64,000 nt of DNA, taken from Erythrophleum ivorense (lineage: Eukaryota > Streptophyta > Magnoliopsida > Fabales > Fabaceae). Below the pieces are notes generated by a model. It made no database searches. It was not told where the DNA came from and saw only the letters and a list, made by a program, of their open reading frames with translations. The translations under genes and the position numbers were made by a program. Below are positions 43,500 through 57,243 of this stretch, one piece after another. The stretch is taken from contig JAIUCV010000018.1 of assembly GCA_026724425.1 (NCBI GenBank), positions 3,922,942 through 3,986,941 on the forward strand, written 5' to 3'. Position 1 is the stretch's first letter. Each line of letters starts with the position of its first letter.

Positions 43500-43960
43500 T
43501 TAATTTCACTGTATTATGATCTTCATGATGATGAAGAGAGACTTAAAAAATAAAAATCTACCTTCAATAACAAAACAAATAAGAAAAAAGAGGATGAATT
43601 ATTGAGGACAAGTGGGAACGTGCATATGCATCTACCAGAAAAAAAACACAAGGCCGAAGTTTGGATGGCATTAGATTATTCATAGTATGGTGGAATCAAT
43701 TTAAAAAAATCCTCAAGTCAATCATCAAATCAAAACAAATAATTTTGTTGTATTTTGTTCTTCATGATTATCAAGAGAGGCTCCAAAAAAACCATCAATG
43801 TTCAGTAATGGTATTAAAAAAATGAAGGGGATTAATTATTGAAGTCAAGTCAGAACCGGCATCTCCTAGAAAGCTAAAGGCTCAAGTTTCGATGACGTTA
43901 TATTATTCATAGGAAAGCGGAATCATTTGAAACGGTCTTCTAGTCACATGAAGAACCAAA
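43470..43960. repeat. tandem duplication of about 240 bp
   Basis: The block AAGTCAATCATCAAA...CTTCATGAT...GAAGAGAGACT at 43473 recurs from 43712, followed in both by GAGGATGAATTATTGA-type and TTAGATTATTCATAG-type sequence. The first unit includes the end of the exon-like fragment. Confidence 0.65.
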
Positions 43961-44285
43961 ACAAAAGTTGTTAATTAGCATAGTTTACAGTCTTATGGAC
44001 GTCACTTTTTGTTTTATTTGGGATATTATATGGGTAGTGTCTATCTCTAAGTCTTTATTTATCTGTATTTTTCCTTTTGGTAATTAAGGAATTCATTCAA
44101 AGAAACAGACACGGGTACATGGAGCTATAAGCTAGCTCTTAACAAGCAACAAAGCCTATGCAAACTATTGACTTACATGATCAACTCTACAAGAAGTAAC
44201 ATCTTAAAATCATACGACAAAATAAGATCAACGAAGATAAAAATAACAGTGAAGGTTGAGGAGGTTGAAGATCTTCCAGGCTTGT

Positions 44286-45932
44286 TGTTGCTCACTTGAA
44301 GCGTACACGCAAGTATGTGTATCGCAAAAATAATATAGTAATAAGAAAATATTGTTCCCTCAATGATTTGTTGTCAAAACATTGTTAAGTATTAAAAGTC
44401 ACACCCTAACTTAAGTCAAGTGAATTAATTTTAAGTGTTAGTATTAAAAAGAAATGACTATGGATTATACGCTATATAGTATTAAAGGTTAGTATTTGGA
44501 TTTTAGGGTGAATATTAGCATATAGAATTACTAGTCCCTCTTGTATTTCATAACAATTCACTTAACACTTAGTACTTTTGCTCTCAATGGTAATATATGT
44601 TGGTCTAGGGTTCACTTGTTCCTATAAGTATTTTTCCAAATCTCATATAGGGTTATCCAATTAATTTCATAGTTCTTTATAAAACTAACTAAGATCAAAT
44701 TGTTAGCACAATACCTAATTGGATTATGTGAGGTTAATGAGTATATTTCTAACTCATTAATTAAACCATCCAACTTCTCTAGCAAGTTTCAAGTACTCAC
44801 ACCATTCAACTCTTGATCTAACATTCCTTTCCCTTTTCCAAGTTCAAGTAAAATATCAAATCAATCTAATTGTTGGCCAATCAATTAGAAAGTATGAAGC
44901 ATGGAGTTGAATGAACAGATATTAATCATTGATTGCAAAGTTAAAGTGAGGAACAACCACTAATCCATATAGGAGTTCCTAAAAATCCTAGATTAGAGAG
45001 TTTAGCTATACATGTTCATGAAAATCAAAGACAAAGTTGAAGTAAAAGTTAGATACATTAGAATCAACGATAAGAAAAGAAGAAGGAAAGAAAAAACTCA
45101 GAAATGGAGATTGTTTCAGCTTCAATCTTCAATCCCTAGCTTCTCTCTACTTCAAGATGCCTTCTTAGCTTCTCCCTAGCCTCTACGCACTTGGAACAAA
45201 ACAAAAATAGCCCAGAATGATGGCTTTTTTCATAGCAAAGGCCACATGAAGCAAGAAACCCTCAAAAATTCCTTAAAGAAAATGCACCGTTTTCATAAAA
45301 CGCACCACACCGCGGCTTAGCAAGTCACGCTGTGGCGAGTTTTACTTATGGATAGGTTGTGCTTGTTCCATGTCACGGTGCAGATAGTCTCTACCTCACA
45401 ACATGTCACGACTCAATATGTTCTTCGTCGAGACTTCAATTTGCTTTGATCCACATTGCGACGCATCTAGGTTCTGTTTCCATTTGCATCATGGTGCATA
45501 GCATCATGCCGCGGTGTCTTCAGCTTTTGTTTGATGTTTAGCCACAGCATGATGCATATGAGCCACGGTGTAACTTGCCTTGCAAGCATCCCTTCATTTT
45601 CTTCCCTTCTAGTCATGACTTGATGGATTTTGTTTGCGGCAAACTCTTAAAAATAGCAATTACACATGCTCTGAAGCCTTTTTGATACAAGGAAACTCAA
45701 TTATCTCTTAAACATGTGCCCTACAGCAAAGGCAAATTAAGATTAATTCTCAATGTACTTAAAATTAAAACAAGACCTATCATTTCCCAAGTAAAAATTA
45801 AGTATGGAGCTAATCATTATAAGTGCGCTTGTTTTATCTATAAAAGTATTATTTACCTTATAATTAGAGGCTAAAATCATATTTACTAAGAGAAAATATG
45901 CACAATAACATGAATAACGGGAACTTATTACA
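44286..45932 (-). repeat. 3' LTR of the full-length Athila-like element
   Basis: 1647 bp; on the minus strand TGTAATAAGTTCC ... GTGAGCAACA. It matches the solo LTR at 31071-32703 (opposite orientation) and the 5' LTR. The palindrome cluster at about 45300-45560 is decayed (CACCGCGGC, CACGCTGTGGCGAG). Confidence 0.9.
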
Positions 45933-45943
45933 CCTCTAAACTT
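45933..45943 (-). promoter_or_regulatory. polypurine tract of the full-length element
   Basis: Minus strand AAGTTTAGAGG next to the LTR start TGTAATAAG. A GGTTTGGGGGT-like relative of the inner GTGTGGGGG motif stands near 48700, with GACAATGTTGG beside it. Confidence 0.6.
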
Positions 45944-46701
45944 GAACTTTTACTCATCCTCAAGTAAAACAAATCAAAAACACTATTAGAGTATCCATAG
46001 GTATGGTGAACATTAATGCTTGCTATAGTCCTCACTTGCTGAATCAAAGAGTATATTCGATAGGAAGAACAAGCAATATATGCTAGAAGCAAAGTTCAAA
46101 TGATAAACCTAAGACTTCCAACCATTTCGAAGTATATGTGTGAATTTGGCCAAACACTCATCTCAAACAAGTGTCAGAATCAATTTCTGCACTTAAACAA
46201 GTATAAAACAGCCTCAAATATTGGAATTTCATAAGCTCACCCTTTTCCCTCTCTCCATTAAGTTAGGTACCACAAAACCACTAAATCAAAAGGACTTTTA
46301 GGCTTGTAATGGGGCTAGGATTGTGGCTACAAATGATAGGTAAGGTCAATGCAAAAGATCTTAAGAAAATCTATATGATAGTATACATATCAGAGGTTCT
46401 CTCAATACAACTTCAATAATGATTTCCATAGAATTCCCTTCTCTATTTTTTTTTTTTGGAATGAGTTTTCCCTAAACTTAGGTCATTTTAACCTCAATTA
46501 AGCTTTAACTTTTCTCTTCTTCAAGTTTTTTTTTTCAATCAACCATAATGCTTGTTTCCTTATGAACACCCTACTATCTTTTTCTCAAGAAAAGCAGTAA
46601 GATTATAGATTTTTATAAGGCAAATCACATTAGGCATTCATGGTGGTAAACAAAATAAAATGCACTCTCCTATGGCTTTTCTAACTTAGCTCAAATAAGG
46701 T

Positions 46702-48234
46702 TGTTACTTTTTTTTTAAGACCATACACGCAAATATACATATCGCAATAGTAATAAAGTAATGAATAAAGTATTGTTCCTATGAGGATTTGTCACTAAGG
46801 TAATTGCTAAGTACTAAAATTGTCTACCTTAATCTAAATCAAGCCAATAATAAAAGATGATATGAAATTAAACTAAACTAAAGGTATAAAAATAAAAATA
46901 AAAAAAATAAATGAGAGACACCATTTTAGATGAAATTAGAAAGCAAAATGATTTGGAATTATGACTTCTAACATTTCATATAAACTAATTATCTCACTTC
47001 ATCTTGCTCTTAATGTCATTAATAACCTAAGACTCTAATTTACTTATAAGCATCTTCCGAATTAGATATAAGCATTCCCCTAATCAATCCATAATTTCTT
47101 ATGTAATTAATTTAGAGGCTTAATCAAGAATAGGTCTTAATATGACTATGCAAGGCTAGTAGGTATATTCCTATCCCACAAGCGAATCAATCCACTCAAT
47201 TGTAAGTTACATAAACTCACATTACCAAATCTATGGTCAAGTCCTAAAATCCCTTTTCCAAGTTCATTTAGGTTACCCAAATCATTTAATAGTTTTCACA
47301 CACTTAGAAATATGGAGCACAAGGGTTAAGTAATTAAATCATACCATTAATTACAAATAAAGAGAGTAATTATAACATATTAGAAGCTAGAGCTTATCAC
47401 AATTCCAAATCAACAAGTTTAGCTCATAATTACAAGTAATAGTAACATTAAGAGCAAAGCATAAACTCAATGGTAAAAAAATACAAGGAAAAGTAAACGA
47501 AGAAGAGAAAAACGGATTTAATCAGTGAATCTTCTGAAAACCCAAGCTTCTTCTATGGCATTTGAAGCCCAAACCCTCCTTTCTCTTCTCCAAAACCTTC
47601 AGAATGGCAGCCTCCCCTCGAAGAAGTGTTGAAAGCCCTTTAAAACCCTAAAAAATGTGGCTTTACGAATTGTGCCACAACGACGCTCAAATGCGCTGCA
47701 GCATAGATGGATTTCTTTCTGTAGCAATGAAAAGCGCTATAGTGTGAAATTTTACACTGTGACTTAATCAACTTCTATTTCTTTATGAGTTGCGGTACTG
47801 AATTTTTTTTAGCAGCGGTTTTAAGCACCATCTTTTACTATTTTGTCTTTTCTTCTTTGTTTCTTCCTTTTTTTTTTCTTTTTTTTGGGATCTTTTTCAA
47901 CAAATCTTAATGCTTGTTGCTTTGTATTTCAAAACTTTTAAACTTGTTTCTTTATAATTGTAACCCTACAAAAATGCAAAATTTATCTAATTAATATTTA
48001 TAATCTACTAACAAAGATCAAATAATTTAGCAACATAAAAACATAAATAAAAACACAAAATACAACTTAACTAAAAAAAAGGAATCAAAAGTAAAGAAAT
48101 AAAACCAAAACTTACTAAATATTAACTTAACTAAAATTTATTAATTTTATATACTAAAAACATAAATAGTTTCTATATTTATACGATAAGTCCCTTAAAA
48201 TGCTAAAAAAACATGATAATTTAGGAACTTATCA
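46702..48234 (-). mobile_element. solo LTR nested in the full-length element
   Basis: 1533 bp, on the minus strand TGATAAGTTCC ... AAAAGTAACA, with a perfect TSD AAGGT (46697-46701 and 48235-48239). It is a third, related LTR family (similar ends; palindrome remnants such as ATGCGCTGCAGCAT near 47690). It sits in the host element's 3' untranslated region, so it is younger than its host. Confidence 0.9.
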
Positions 48235-49246
48235 AAGGTTCAAGCATTAATATAATTACAACAAGGTCAAGCTTGAAAGGCACAATCGCAACCAAGGAAT
48301 GCCTAAATCATCTCTAAGGGTCATGCCATACCTATTGATTTGCCTTAAGAAGGCAGAAGACAAGTTCTAAAGTCCTGGATTTGAGACGAGCTATACAAAT
48401 TAGATTACAAAAAATTTTCTCCTAACACTAGTAATTGGCTTGTGAATTGGCCAAAAGGTGCATATCATAATTTTAAAAATGGAAGAAATCCTAATTTATG
48501 CATTTAAACTAAGATCAAAACATAATTAGTACAGAATTCCTACCAAATATCTCTTGACACAACACTATCATTGGAAGTAGACAAAAAAAATTTCAGTAGG
48601 CCAATAGACATTTTAATTCAATTAAGAATTCCAATAAAAAATTTGCCACGCAAAATTTCATATTATGCCTTTCAATTATGCTTGTCAGAACACTATCCTA
48701 CCCCCAAACTTAAGGCCAACATTGTCCCCAATGTTGAGAGACAAAGAAAACCTAAGAAAAATAAGGGCAAGTGATATGTACATAGTACTCTAACTTATGC
48801 TGTTGCTATTGTAGTTGGTATATATATATATATATATATTTCAATGAACATAAACTTGAGTAAGAGAACATAAAGGGCAATAAAATTAGGAAAAGAACTA
48901 AGAAACAAAACACATCATTGATAGTTCACCTAAAGTCAACCTAAACTGACAACAAAACACACCATTGGTAGTTTACAAAGAAAATAACTAAATAAAGGAA
49001 AATAAAATAGGGATAAAGGAATTAGAAAGGGTATCAGATGGTGGGGTTCTGTGGTGGCTCATGGGGAAATGGGCCAGTGGGACAAAGTACAAAATCAGGT
49101 GGAGATGGAAGTTGAAATGGGTCCCACTAGAAACGGCTAGCTAAATGTCTCCAACATTGATAATGCCAATGATCCATATCAAAGGAGTGTAAGGATAGAT
49201 CTTAAATCATCACAGACATAGTACCCAAGGACTCCTGCGAAGGAGG

Positions 49247-50184
49247 TCATGGTAGAACATGAATAAGAGGAAGGGGTGGCTGATTTAGGTCTACTGGGTG
49301 CTCAGTCTGTTGCTCAATTGGTTGCTCCATTAGCTCATTCATAAGCTCATCTATTGGCTTATCCCCCTCAGCTGCCTTATCATCTAGATGTCCAATCATT
49401 TGCATAGAAAATGGCTTCCTTGGTGAAAGAAGCTCTTCGTGCGGCTCAAATTGTATTCCAACTTCTACACACAGATGGGTAATAAAGTGAGGGTGAGATA
49501 AACTAGATGTAGTCAATTGAAATATTCTCTTAATATTTTCAAAGATGATATATCCAACATCCACTAGTCTCCTAATCATAATCAAATAAATCAGCATAGA
49601 TCGATCTGTGGTCAAATTGTTTATATGAGGACTTGGCAACAAATTTGCACACATAAAATGGGCCCAATAGTAGGTCACTCTATTCATATTACTTCGAAGA
49701 ATGGCCTTGTGCACCCTATGTGATATCCTCTAAAAATTATGCCTTGGAAGAGTTATCTCATTCGCCACATCCTTCAAATCTAGTGTCTTCCCACTCACTT
49801 TATGTAGACAGAATTCACAGTCGGGCACTAGAAAAAGATGATACCACTAACGAATCGCTTGTTCATTGATCATTATAGTACGTCCCTATACTTTATACAT
49901 GTGCTCACAACAGAATGGTGCATTTGCATAGAATTCTCCAACCACTAACACCACTGCGACATCTGGATCAGCATAAAAATTAGCCCATCCCCATTAAATA
50001 TTTGATTAGCTACCTCCTGATATTCCAAAGGTAGGGTACTAAACCTCCTCCCAAGAATTAAAGCTTTGTCAAATGTAACTTCATTGTAGCATTCTTGAGT
50101 TGCCAGGGAGACAAAGTGAGAGCGATCAAATGGAGTTGAAGATGAAGATGATGCTTCACCCCTGGCTTTCTTTTTGGGAGCCAT
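49247..50184 (-). pseudogene. ORF3 (env-position) remnant
   Basis: It begins MAPKKKARGEASSSSS at 50184 and, after a frame change near 49945, continues to 49247 with a Gln/Pro-rich end (LMEQPIEQQTEHP). It corresponds in position and start to the ORF at 12389-13318. No signal peptide or membrane helix seen. Confidence 0.65.
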
Positions 50185-50239
50185 TTTAAGTATTCTTGTA
50201 AAAAGAAATTAAAAATAATTAACTTGGGCAAGCTAAGCA

Positions 50240-51880
50240 ATAGGTATTAATAAATACTCTAGTCATATATAGTTTCAACCACTACTAAGTAGTCATGGAC
50301 CCATTCAAACTTAGCAAAAGGTGAACCCCATAATTGACTTCCATTATGCACAGAGTGACCCAAATAAGCATACAAGGTCACTCAAATCCTAGCCAAACAA
50401 GACATGTAATTCATTTAGACATTCTGTCAAATAGTTAGTGTGCATATGCCACCTTCACAATTGAAAAAGAAATTTGACTAAGACAAAGCAACTTCTAGCC
50501 AATTTTTCTCAATCATCCAGCATAAAACAAGGAATATAATCCAGAAACACTCTCAATTCAAGAAAATAGACAAATTATACCATTCAATTTTTCAAAGGAA
50601 ACAATTAATCTAAACCACCATACCTTCAACTTTAATTAAGGGAGAAAATAAAAGGAATCACACCAGAGATGAATCACATCGTGACAAAAATGAGAGAAAG
50701 TTGAGCCTTAACAAAGGACAAAGTCATGGCAAATTGTAGAAGGAGAAGTGTTTGAGAATGGAGTCGTGCAAGGCAATGGAGAAGAGAGCCATGGGAGAGA
50801 GAAGAGAAAGGTTTTAGAAGAAAATGGAAAGAAGGGCATGGTGCATGGAGATTGGTGAAGAATTGTTTGGAAATTATAGGCGAAATGGAGATGAATCACG
50901 AAATAGAGGTTTTGGAGGTAAAAGGGAGAGAGGGTTACAGCTAAGAGGGGAAACGATTAAGGCGGAGAGGGTTCTGAGCATTTAAACAAGAAAAAAAAAT
51001 TCAATTGAAACTTAAATCATGTTATGGCCTAGATCATTAAGCCGTAGTGAAAAGTAACTCAAAGCATGATCACTCGAGTCGCACAGCGGCTAAACCTGTT
51101 AATATCGTGGCATAACTAGCCATTTTTTGAGGGCTTGCTATGGCACAAAATTTTGAGTTATAGAAGATTTTGCCACTGGAATGCCTTCACACTGTAACCC
51201 ATTTTTTCTTGCTGTAGCGCTTTTTGCTATTGGAACTCGACGTGCCACATCGTGAAACCTTTGAGTCACAGTACAGTTTGCCCCTGCTTCTCCTAACATA
51301 TTTTCTTTGTATTCAATGATTCAACAAGCATTTCCAAACTTTAAGTACACCAATTTTGCAATTTAAAGCACAAAGAGAGCAATAACTCAATATCATAAGA
51401 TTATAAATGCTCCTTCTTTTTCTTTTTGGCTTTTGTTTGTGATTCCAATGTTGAATGAGTTGTTTGGAGCTCTTCCAATAATTATAAATGATTGACAATC
51501 CTTCTTTTAATTCCCCTAAAACAAAAAAATTATGCAACTATAAGCTACCAAAATGACATTAGCACACTTTTTAACATTAAAAGTAAAATTAAAGAGAAAG
51601 AAACTTAGGTTGCCCCTTAAGAAGCGCTAAGTTTATAGTCCTTATCCTGATTTTTCGTAGCTTTGCATGCAGTCCTCTAGTGTGATGGTGGACTTTTGAC
51701 GATCCACCATTCCTCTTTAATGGTGTTTTAGCCTTTGTTCATTGACCTTGAACTTCTAATTTGACTCTTGTTCCATAATCTCCACAGCACTAAATAGTGA
51801 GACATCCATTACTGTAAAAGGTCTTGATCACCAAGACTTGAGCTTTTTTGAAATAGCTTAAGCCTTGAATTATACAGTAA
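50240..51880 (-). other. spacer between integrase and ORF3
   Basis: Counterpart of the palindrome-rich spacer at 13330-14840. It still shows decayed short GC-rich motifs (AGTCGCACAGCGGC near 51079, TTGCTGTAGCGCTTTTTGC near 51219) but far fewer recognisable palindromes. Confidence 0.45.
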
Positions 51881-51882
51881 CA

Positions 51883-52990
51883 CTAGTTGACTAAGCTCAA
51901 ACTTTCTCTGTAAAATTTTCCTATCATGCCATTGCTTTGTCCTTTCTTTGTAGAGTTTTTCTTTGTCTTTTCTTTGTAGAGTTTGGAACTTTCATAGGCA
52001 TGAAGTCTAAATTCATCAAGCTCGTTAAGTTGCAACAGCCTCTTCCCACTAGCTCTTTTCAAGCCAAAATTCAATTTCTTCATAGCCTAAAATGCATTAT
52101 GCTTAAGTTCAATTGGTAGGTGGTAGGTTTTACCAAAGACAAGCTTGTAGGGAGACATAGCAATTAGAGTTTTATATGCTGTACAATAGGCCCACAAGGT
52201 ATCATCTAACTTCTCAGCCTAATCATTTCTTAAGGGACCTATTATTTTCTTAAGAATTATCATTATCTCTCGATTGGAAACCTCACATTGGCCATTGGTC
52301 TAAGGATAATATGCCAAAGCTATCTCGTGTTGCACTTCATATTCTTTTAGGAATGCTTTGAGCTTGCAATTATTAGAATGTGTTCCCTTATCACTAATGA
52401 TTGCTTAGGGGGCACCAAATATGGTAAAAATAGTTCTCTTTAGAAATCTCACCACTACCTTAGCATCATTAGTATGATAGGCCATTTGCCTCAACCCACT
52501 TCATCTCATAATTAACAACAACAAAAATATACTGGTTGTTTTGAGAAGAGGTAAAAGGGCCTATGAAGTCTATCCCCTAAATATCAAATGCTTCCACTTC
52601 TAAAATATTATTCAAGGGCATCTTATGCTTTGATATGTTACTGGCTCTTTGGCATTTGTCGCATCTCCCCATAAAAGTATGAGCATCCTTGAACAATAAG
52701 GGCTATAAAAGCCTAAATGAAGGTTTTTGACTGTAGTTTTTTGCCCATTAAAGTGTCCTCCATATTCAACTGCATGACATCTTAGTATAATAGATTCTTA
52801 CTCTTCATTTGGGACTCACCTCTATAATATCTGATATGTGCACATTCTAAATAGGAATGGTTCATCCCAAACATACAACATTACATCATGCAAAAACTTT
52901 TTCTTTTGGTAGGAGTTCAAATTTGAGGGTAGCATATGGCATACAACATAGTTCATATAATCAGCATACCATGGCACTTTGTTTTACTCC
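51883..52990 (-). pseudogene. integrase remnant
   Basis: The minus strand keeps AIISDKGTHSNN, TNGQCEVSNREI, LDDTLWAYCTAYKTLIAMSP, VFGKTYHLPIELKHNAF and KRLLQLNELDEFRLHAYESS, which match 14846-15976. Stops and frame changes throughout. Confidence 0.8.
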
Positions 52991-53145
52991 ACATAAAATA
53001 AGCTCTCATCTAGAAAGGTCTCATTGATTAGTTTCTCTTTGCCATCCTGAGTTTCAATACTTAGTCTAGACAAATGATCTGTCATGTGGTTCTCACTACC
53101 TTTTTTATTAATAATTTCTAGATCAAGTTCTTATAAAAGAAGAAC

Positions 53146-54470
53146 CTACCAAATGAGCCTAGGTTTGGAGTCCTTCTTCTCAATTAAATACTTAATGGCT
53201 AAATAGTTTGTGAAAAATGTAACCTTGGTGCCCACTAAATAAGCTTTAAATTTCTCAAACATATACACTACCACTAGTAACTCTTTTTTGGTAGTGGTAT
53301 AATTCAGTTGAGCATCAGAAAGAGTTTTACTGGTATAGTATATTAGATGAAAAAGTTTTCCTTTTCTTTGTCCTAATACAGCCCCCACAATATAGTCACT
53401 GGCATCACACATCACCTTAAAAGGAATAGTCCAGTTGGGGTCACAATGATAGGAGTAGACACTAATCTCTTCTTTAACTCTTGAAAAGCAATATGACATT
53501 GATGGTCAAAATTGAATGGAGTGTCTTTCTTAAGCAATTGATAGAGGGGCTTGGCAATTTTTGAGAAGTCCTTAATGAATCTTCTATAAAAGCTCACATG
53601 ATCTAAGAAGCTCTGGACTCCTTTTACACTAATCAGAGGTAGAAGTAACTCAATTATGGAGATTTTTGCTTTGTCTACTTTAAGGCCTTTACTTGAGACC
53701 TAATGACTAAGCAATATGCCTTCTTGCATTATGAAATGGCACTTTTCTCAATTTAGAACTAAATGGGTCTCTTCGCACCTCTTTATAACTTGCTTTAAAT
53801 TGTCAAGACATTCTTCAAATGAATCCCCAAAAACTAAAAAATTATCCATAAATATCTCCATCGTTTACTTAATCATATCAGAGAAAATAGACATCATGCA
53901 TCGCTAAAATGTAGCTGGCGCATTGCATAATCTAAAAGGCATCCTTCTAAAAGCAAATGTGCCATAAGAACATGTGAAGGTAGTCTTCTCTTAGTCTTCT
54001 GGGAAAATAAAAATCTGATTATATCTTGAGTACCCATCTAAGAAGCGTAAGTATACTTTCCCAACTAATCTATCTAGCATTTGGTCAATGAAGGACAAAG
54101 GAAAATGATCTTTTCTTATGGCAGCATTTAGTTTCTAATAGTCCATGCATACCTACCATCTAGTCATTATCCTAGTAGGAATCAGCTCATTATGGGTGTT
54201 AGCCACTAGAGTCATGCCTCCTTTCTTAGGGATGCATTAGACTGAGCTCACCTATAAGCTATCTGAAATTAGATAAATAATCTCAGCATTAAGCCATTTC
54301 AAAATTTCTTTCTTAACCACCTCCTTCATTATTGGGCTAAGTCTTCTTTGATGCTCAACAAATTTCTTATTGTTATCCTTTAATAGCATCTTATGCATAT
54401 AAATAAAGGGACTTATGCCTTTTATGTCTACTATTAACCATCCAATGGCTCTCTTGAACCCTTTAAGCAC
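53146..54470 (-). pseudogene. reverse transcriptase and RNase H remnant
   Basis: RT start IGWLIVDIKGISPFIYMHKM, core LNAAIRKDHFPLSFIDQMLD, active site FMDNF near 53848 where FMDDF is expected, then FYRRFIKDFSKIAKPLYQLL. RNase H: VMCDASDYIVGAVLGQRKGK, with the later TDHAA-type motif changed to TNYLA. Several stops and a frameshift near 53500. Same order as the intact-looking copy at 16.7 kb. Confidence 0.85.
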
Positions 54471-54939
54471 TCAGAGAAGCTCTCTTTCTTGTTGTTCAGA
54501 AAGAGCAACAGAGATTATTACTGGTAATGTGCATTCTTTTACTAGGTAAACATGTTTTAAGTGAGATTGCAATGGCTTCAGCTCTAGAGATGAAAGTTTC
54601 TCCACTGATGGTTTCAATACATATTTGACTCTAGTTGATGCATTGAGTAGTTCAAACTCTTAAGAAGCCTTGGAATGCTTTTGAGTAGCTTTCAACAACT
54701 TGATACATTCTCTCACTCCATTATGGTCCTTTCTGGCCATCCAACCAAAGATGCTTCCAGAGGATCTTTAAGGGTTGATTCAACAAACTCTTTATGTATT
54801 GCATTGGCAATTAGATGCACAAAACAATATTCTTTTAGTTCATTTAGACTTTTCATTGCCTTATACATGTTGAAAGTCACCTCCTAGTCATTCACTCTCA
54901 TGGTTAGCTCTCTTTTTTGTACATCAATTAATGTTCTTT

Positions 54940-55384
54940 CTGTGGCAAAAAAGGGTCTGCCTAAAATGATAGGGATATCCTTATCTTCTTAATATTCCAA
55001 AACTATAAAGTCTGCTGGAAAAATTAGCTTATCAACCTTCACCAAAACATCTTCAATGACTCTATTTGGATAGGCTAAGGATCAGTCAGCTAGTTGCAAA
55101 ATGATGGTTGTTGGTCTTACCTCCCCTAATCGAAGTTTCTTGAAAGTTGATAATGGCATTAGGTTCACACTTGCCCTCACATTACATAAAGCATTTTCAA
55201 TAAAATGCTTCCTAATATTATAGGAAATGGTGAAACTTCCCTGATCTTTCATCTTAGGGGGCAATTTCCTTTGTAAAATGGCACTACATTCTTCAATTAG
55301 AGCCACCATCTCAAATTCTCCAAACTGCCCCATATTGGGCAGTACATCCTTCATGAATTTGGCATAGCTTAGCATTTGTTCCAA
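54940..55384 (-). pseudogene. retropepsin-like protease with altered active site
   Basis: The minus-strand frame contains EECSAILQRKLPPKMKDQGS and ALCNVRASVNLMPLSTFKKL, then LAYPNRVIEDVLVKVDKLIF. Relatives read DLGAS at the catalytic centre; here it is NVRAS, so the catalytic Asp is Asn. A stop follows near 55006. Inactive. Confidence 0.8.
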
Positions 55385-56017
55385 AGCTTCTACAATGGAA
55401 TATTAATGTGGAGTTGCTTGAAGATTTCTAGAAAATTTTGATATTGCTTATCTAGAATTTTCTTTTTGAAGCATTGAGGGAATGGTAGCGAAGAAACAAT
55501 TCTCTCTTGACTATTCTTCCCAAGGTTATCTTTCTTCTCCACTACTTCACTCTTCTCTTCAATAGGCTTTTCCTTCTCAAGCTACTCTTCCAAATTGCCT
55601 TGATCTTAGCAAGACTCATTATCTTGCCTTGATGGTGACACTTCTGGTAACTCTTTGCCACTTCTCAATGTAATGGCTTTGCATTCCTCTTTGTCTTCCC
55701 TTATAGGATTAGGAATAGTGTCACTTGGAAACACCATATGCTATCTTGAATTTATAAAAGAGGTTAATTGGCTAATTTGCACTTCTATATTTTTGATTGA
55801 TGATTCATGCTTTGTCATTATTGCCTCTTGTCAAGCTAGAATAGCATCTTGCTTAGCCATATATTGCATGAGCAGTTCCTCCTTATTTGGCTTCTTTTCC
55901 AACATTGATGGTCTCACTTGAGCAGAAAAATCTAAGAGGATGAGAAGGTCTCATTCCAGAAAAGGATGACTGGTTCTGATTTTGCCCTTGACTCCATGAG
56001 AAATTTAGATGATACCT

Positions 56018-56968
56018 CTATCCTGGATTATAGGTGTTTGAGTATGGATTATTTTGATTTTTTCCATAGTTGCCTATATAGTTGACTACTTCTACCATTG
56101 AAAGGCATCGGTCACTGAAATGTTCTTCCCTATAATGCTCACGAGTGATGACTGGAGTTTGAACAACATTAACACCTATTGGTTGCACTGAAGTGCATTT
56201 TAAGATTGTCAAACCTTTTGTTTATTGTAGCCATTTGAGCTAAGAGTATGGTTAAAGCATTAATCTCATAGACCCCAACCACCTTTTTCTTATGAGGTTT
56301 GGATGCAGACCATTGAAGGGAGTTAGCTGCCATATTTTCCAGCAAATTATACGCAGCTTTAACATTCAGATTGCCTGTGATACTCCCATTAGATGCTGAG
56401 TCAAGGATGGCATTTGTTTCAGTAGCAATCTATTGTAGAAAGTCTTCACCTGTACCTATTTAAGAAATCCATGGTCAAGGCAGTTTTTCAACAATTCCTT
56501 GAATCATTCCCAATAGCTTTATACAATGGCTCATCATCTTGTTGTATGAAAAAGGTAATGTCATTTCTCTACTTTGCTAATCTAACTGGTGGAAAAAAAT
56601 CTAGCTTTGAATCTTGTGACTAGATCATCCTAAGTAGTTATGGACCCATCCAGCAATGAGTTAAGCCACACCTTGACCTTATCCCTTAGTGAAAGTAGAA
56701 AAAGCTTTAACCATATTGCATCATCAGATACCCCATTCTACTTAAAAGAATCACACATCTTTAAGAAGTTGGAGAGATGTGTGTTTGGGTCTTCTACAGG
56801 GGAGCCACCAAATTGCCCAGTCATTTGAAACATTTGAAGGACCACTTGCTTCATTTCGAAATTGTTGGCTTGTATAGCAAGTCTCCTTATGCTTGAATGA
56901 TATCTTTGCATGTTCAAGGTGACAAAGTCATTCACTATCCAAACATGATTTTTATCCCCGTGTGCCAT
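56018..56968 (-). pseudogene. Athila-like gag remnant
   Basis: The minus strand reads MAHGDKNHVWIVNDF, RLAIQANNFEMKQVVLQMFQ, GGSPVEDPNTHLSNFLKMC, then DKVKVWLNSLLDGSIT and, after stops, NPYSNTYNPG near 56020. These are Athila Gag blocks in the usual order. Numerous stops. Confidence 0.85.
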
Positions 56969-57224
56969 ATTTCTAGTTAGTTCAGAAGTTTCAGCTCATC
57001 TATTAAGATGTGATCATAAGCTCCTTCGGATTCTTTTGGAGACAACACCACTTCTACATTTTCAATTTCTTGCATAAAAGGTTGTGCACACATGGAAGCC
57101 ATTGCAAAGTAGAGTAGATAGGAAAATGAAAACAACTTGAGTAAAACTATACACAAGGCTTAAATTCAAACTAGGTATGCTAGTATCAATATTGACAAGA
57201 AAATGTTTTGGCATACAAATTTAT

Positions 57225-57237
57225 GGCAATGGTGCCA
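57225..57237 (-). promoter_or_regulatory. primer binding site, tRNA-Asp type
   Basis: The minus strand reads TGGCACCATTGCC six bases after the LTR. The common Athila primer site TGGCGCCGTTGCC is complementary to the 3' end of plant tRNA-Asp. The two differences are both CpG-to-CpA, as expected from decay of methylated cytosine. Confidence 0.8.
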
Positions 57238-57243
57238 AAAACT

